Assembly (NCBI GenBank): GCA_027024625.1
Contig: JALVRY010000424.1
Coordinates: 1-6,850, forward strand
Direction: 5' to 3'
Length of the DNA: 6,850 nucleotides
Source of the DNA: Thiotrichaceae bacterium
GTDB lineage: Bacteria; Pseudomonadota; Gammaproteobacteria; Thiotrichales; Thiotrichaceae
A program made the position numbers and the translations under genes. Shown piece by piece: positions 5,274 through 6,850 of this stretch. The notes beneath the pieces are model-generated. The model saw nothing but the letters and a program-made list of their open reading frames with translations. It was not told the DNA's origin and ran no database searches. Positions within the stretch are counted from its first letter, which is position 1; each line of letters starts with the position of its first letter.

Positions 5274-6029
5274 ATGAAAAAACTCTATTTAATTAGCACA
5301 GGACCTGGTGACCTTGCTTGTCTAGCTCCCCTTGCTCGTCTGGCACTACAGCAATGTGATGATATTGTTGGCTATGGTTTATATATCGATTTGCTAAATG
5401 AGCTAGTTAATAATATTCAACAGCATGACTTACCGCTAGGACAAGAAATAGAGCGAGCAAGGCTTGCTTTAGACTTGGCTGCAAAGGGGAAAGTTACTGG
5501 GCTTATTTCCAGTGGTGATATTGGAATTTATGCAATGGCAACGCTGGTTTTTGAGTTGCTAGATTATGAGAATAAGCCTGAATGGCAAGATATTGAGATA
5601 GAGGTAATACCCGGAATCTCAGCATTGCAAATGCTAGCTAGTCGAGTGGGTGCTCCTTTGGCTCATGATTTTTGTACTATTTCACTTTCAGATTTACTCA
5701 CCCCTTGGGAAACGATTGAAAAACGTATTCATGCAGCAGGACAAGGTGATTTTGTGGTTTCTTTTTATAATCCTGTCTCGCGTAAGCGTCGTTGGCAATT
5801 AGAAAAGGCTAAGCAAATATTGTTAGATTATAAACCTAAAGACACCCCCGTGATGATTGGAAGAAACCTCAGCCGTAAAACAGAGAAAATACATATTACA
5901 ACACTTGAAAACCTTGATATTGAACAAGTCGATATGCTTACCCTAGTTATGGTTGGTAATCAAGAAACACGCGTCATTAAAGATACGCAATATGTGTATA
6001 CACCACGTGGTTATCGAGGCAAGCAATGA
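5274..6029 (+). CDS. cobJ: Precorrin-3B / cobalt-precorrin-3 C17-methyltransferase (CobJ/CbiH)
   Basis: This SAM-dependent enzyme methylates C17 and drives contraction of the macrocycle to the corrin skeleton. The 251 residues are normal length for the family and show its SAM-binding tetrapyrrole methylase fold: STGPGDLACLAPLARLAL (8-25), VTGLISSGDIGIYAMA (74-89), VIPGISALQMLASRVGAPLA (111-130), HDFCTISLSDLLTPWETIEKR (131-151), SFYNPVSRKRRW (163-174), IGRN (195-198), LVMVGN (224-229) and YTPRGY (242-247). The SLSDLLTPW and YNPxSRKR blocks separate CobJ/CbiH from other corrin methylases. The loop reads GDIGIY where GDPG or GDAG is usual, a small variation. With cbiG alongside, cbiH is an equally suitable name. 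A 64-base gap after cbiG holds no terminator I can see, and the stop overlaps the next start by ATGA. No clear Shine-Dalgarno precedes the ATG; the N-terminal family match fixes the start. Confidence 0.95.
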   Translation: MKKLYLISTGPGDLACLAPLARLALQQCDDIVGYGLYIDLLNELVNNIQQHDLPLGQEIERARLALDLAAKGKVTGLISSGDIGIYAMATLVFELLDYENKPEWQDIEIEVIPGISALQMLASRVGAPLAHDFCTISLSDLLTPWETIEKRIHAAGQGDFVVSFYNPVSRKRRWQLEKAKQILLDYKPKDTPVMIGRNLSRKTEKIHITTLENLDIEQVDMLTLVMVGNQETRVIKDTQYVYTPRGYRGKQ

Positions 6030-6799
6030 CGGTATATTTTATTGGAGCAGGGCCAGGTGACCCTGAATTAATTACCGTTAAAGGTCTGCGTTTATTGCAG
6101 CAATGCCCTGTTGTTTTATATGCAGGCTCTTTGATTCCAAAAACTATATTAGCGTCTGCTAAGTTAAATGCACAAATAACAGATACGGCTTCATTGCACC
6201 TAGGGCAAATTATTGAGCATATAAAACAAGCTCATGCACAAGGTGATAATGTTGCTCGCTTGCACTCGGGTGATCCTTCTATTTATGGGGCAATCGGTGA
6301 GCAAATGCGGCGTTTAGATGAACTGAAAATAGACTATGAGATTATTCCCGGTGTAACAGCAACCAGTGCGTCTGCGGCTGCCCTAAAATGTGAACTGACT
6401 TTGCCAGATATATCGCAAACTATTATTCATACACGTTATGCAGGTAAAACATCCATGCCAGAAGGTGAGGATTTAAGTTCTTTGGCACAACACAAAGCGA
6501 CACTGGCAATCCATTTAGGTGTGACGCGGATTCATAAAATTGTTGCAGAGTTAATTCCATTTTATGGTGGAGATTGTCCTGTGAGTGTTTGCTATCGCAC
6601 CAGTTGGTCTGATCAAAAAATTCTAACAGCCACGCTTGATACGATTACCGCTTTAGTACGAGAAAATAAAATTACACGAACTGCACTAATTTTAGTTGGG
6701 GGTGTGCTTGATCCTAAGCAGTTTTCAGATTCATATTTATATGATGAAGACAAGGCAAATATTTACCGCCCAAGGCGATCATCTAAATATTCGACTTGA
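6026..6799 (+). CDS. cobM: Precorrin-4 / cobalt-precorrin-4 C11-methyltransferase (CobM/CbiF)
   Basis: This SAM-dependent methylase adds a methyl group at C11 of (cobalt-)precorrin-4, giving the precorrin-5A substrate of CbiG. The 257-residue product is full length and shows VYFIGAGPGDPELITVKG (3-20), VVLYAGSLIP (29-38), VARLHSGDPSIYGAIGEQM (76-94), EIIPGVTATSASAAAL (105-120), TRYAGKTSMPEGEDL (136-150), AIHLGVTRI (161-169), PVSVCYRTSWSDQ (185-197) and LILVGGVLDP (221-230). The YAGSL and HSGDPSIYGA blocks are hallmarks of the C11 enzyme. Its ATG overlaps the cobJ stop (ATGA, 6026-6029), so the two are translationally coupled. In the early-cobalt naming it is cbiF. Function is close to certain from sequence; only whether it handles cobalt-containing or cobalt-free substrate is inferred, from cbiG in the same cluster. 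Confidence 0.96.
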   Translation: MTVYFIGAGPGDPELITVKGLRLLQQCPVVLYAGSLIPKTILASAKLNAQITDTASLHLGQIIEHIKQAHAQGDNVARLHSGDPSIYGAIGEQMRRLDELKIDYEIIPGVTATSASAAALKCELTLPDISQTIIHTRYAGKTSMPEGEDLSSLAQHKATLAIHLGVTRIHKIVAELIPFYGGDCPVSVCYRTSWSDQKILTATLDTITALVRENKITRTALILVGGVLDPKQFSDSYLYDEDKANIYRPRRSSKYST

Positions 6800-6817
6800 A
6801 TTAAGTTGAAATTAAGT
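6796..6817 (+). repeat. Short imperfect tandem repeat at the cobM stop
   Basis: TTGAATTAAGT (6796-6806) is followed by TTGAAATTAAGT (6806-6817), sharing one T and differing by one inserted A. The first copy contains the cobM stop codon. It looks like a small slippage duplication with no evident role. Confidence 0.5.
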
Positions 6818-6824
6818 AGGAGGG
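6818..6824 (+). promoter_or_regulatory. Strong Shine-Dalgarno-like sequence of a gene beyond the window
   Basis: AGGAGGG lies 18 bases after the cobM stop. No ATG or GTG follows in the last 26 bases; a TTG at 6843 is rather far, and an ATT at 6829 opens a stop-free frame to the edge. Probably it serves the next gene of the cluster, whose start I cannot settle here. Confidence 0.4.
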
Positions 6825-6850
6825 CATAATTAATTTAACAATTTGCTGGT

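Overview
The window is AT-rich DNA with every supported gene on the + strand, in a bacterial layout that looks gammaproteobacterial. The grounds are a FimV/HubP-type envelope protein, a roadblock/LC7 protein of the type I associate with gammaproteobacteria, and a TraB/GumN-family protein with a Sec signal peptide. I cannot fix the genus; an AT-rich sulfur- or methane-oxidising gammaproteobacterium would fit, but that is a guess. Base composition and codon style look even from end to end, and I see no transposase, integrase, tRNA, CRISPR array or other sign of recent transfer.

Left part (1-1405): a GTPase/roadblock module. The C-terminal end of a small Ras-like (MglA/Arf-type) GTPase enters from the left edge. 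It overlaps by ATGA with a 217-residue protein that appears to join a winged-helix-like N-terminal part to a divergent roadblock-like C-terminal part. After a 130-base gap comes a free-standing 120-residue roadblock/LC7 protein with a strong ribosome binding site. A hairpin plus T-run at 1433-1472 probably ends this unit.

Middle (1613-3355): a FimV/HubP-like inner-membrane protein with signal peptide, LysM domain, long periplasmic coiled coil containing three copies of a 25-residue repeat, one transmembrane helix and a short cytoplasmic FimV C-terminal motif. MglA-type GTPases with roadblock partners, and FimV/HubP proteins, are each known cell-polarity and type IV pilus regulators in other bacteria. 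Their adjacency therefore suggests a polarity or surface-motility locus; this is inference from context.

Right part (3514-6799): an exported TraB/GumN-family protein, then cbiG, cobJ (cbiH) and cobM (cbiF). These last three cover three successive steps of corrin ring synthesis: C17 methylation with ring contraction, C11 methylation, and opening of the delta-lactone with loss of the two-carbon fragment. CbiG indicates the early-cobalt ('anaerobic') type of pathway. Spacing is tight (4 bases, 64 bases, then an ATGA overlap), so the four genes may be one transcript. CbiG is compact and apparently lacks the usual middle region. The window closes with a strong Shine-Dalgarno-like sequence that probably belongs to the next gene.
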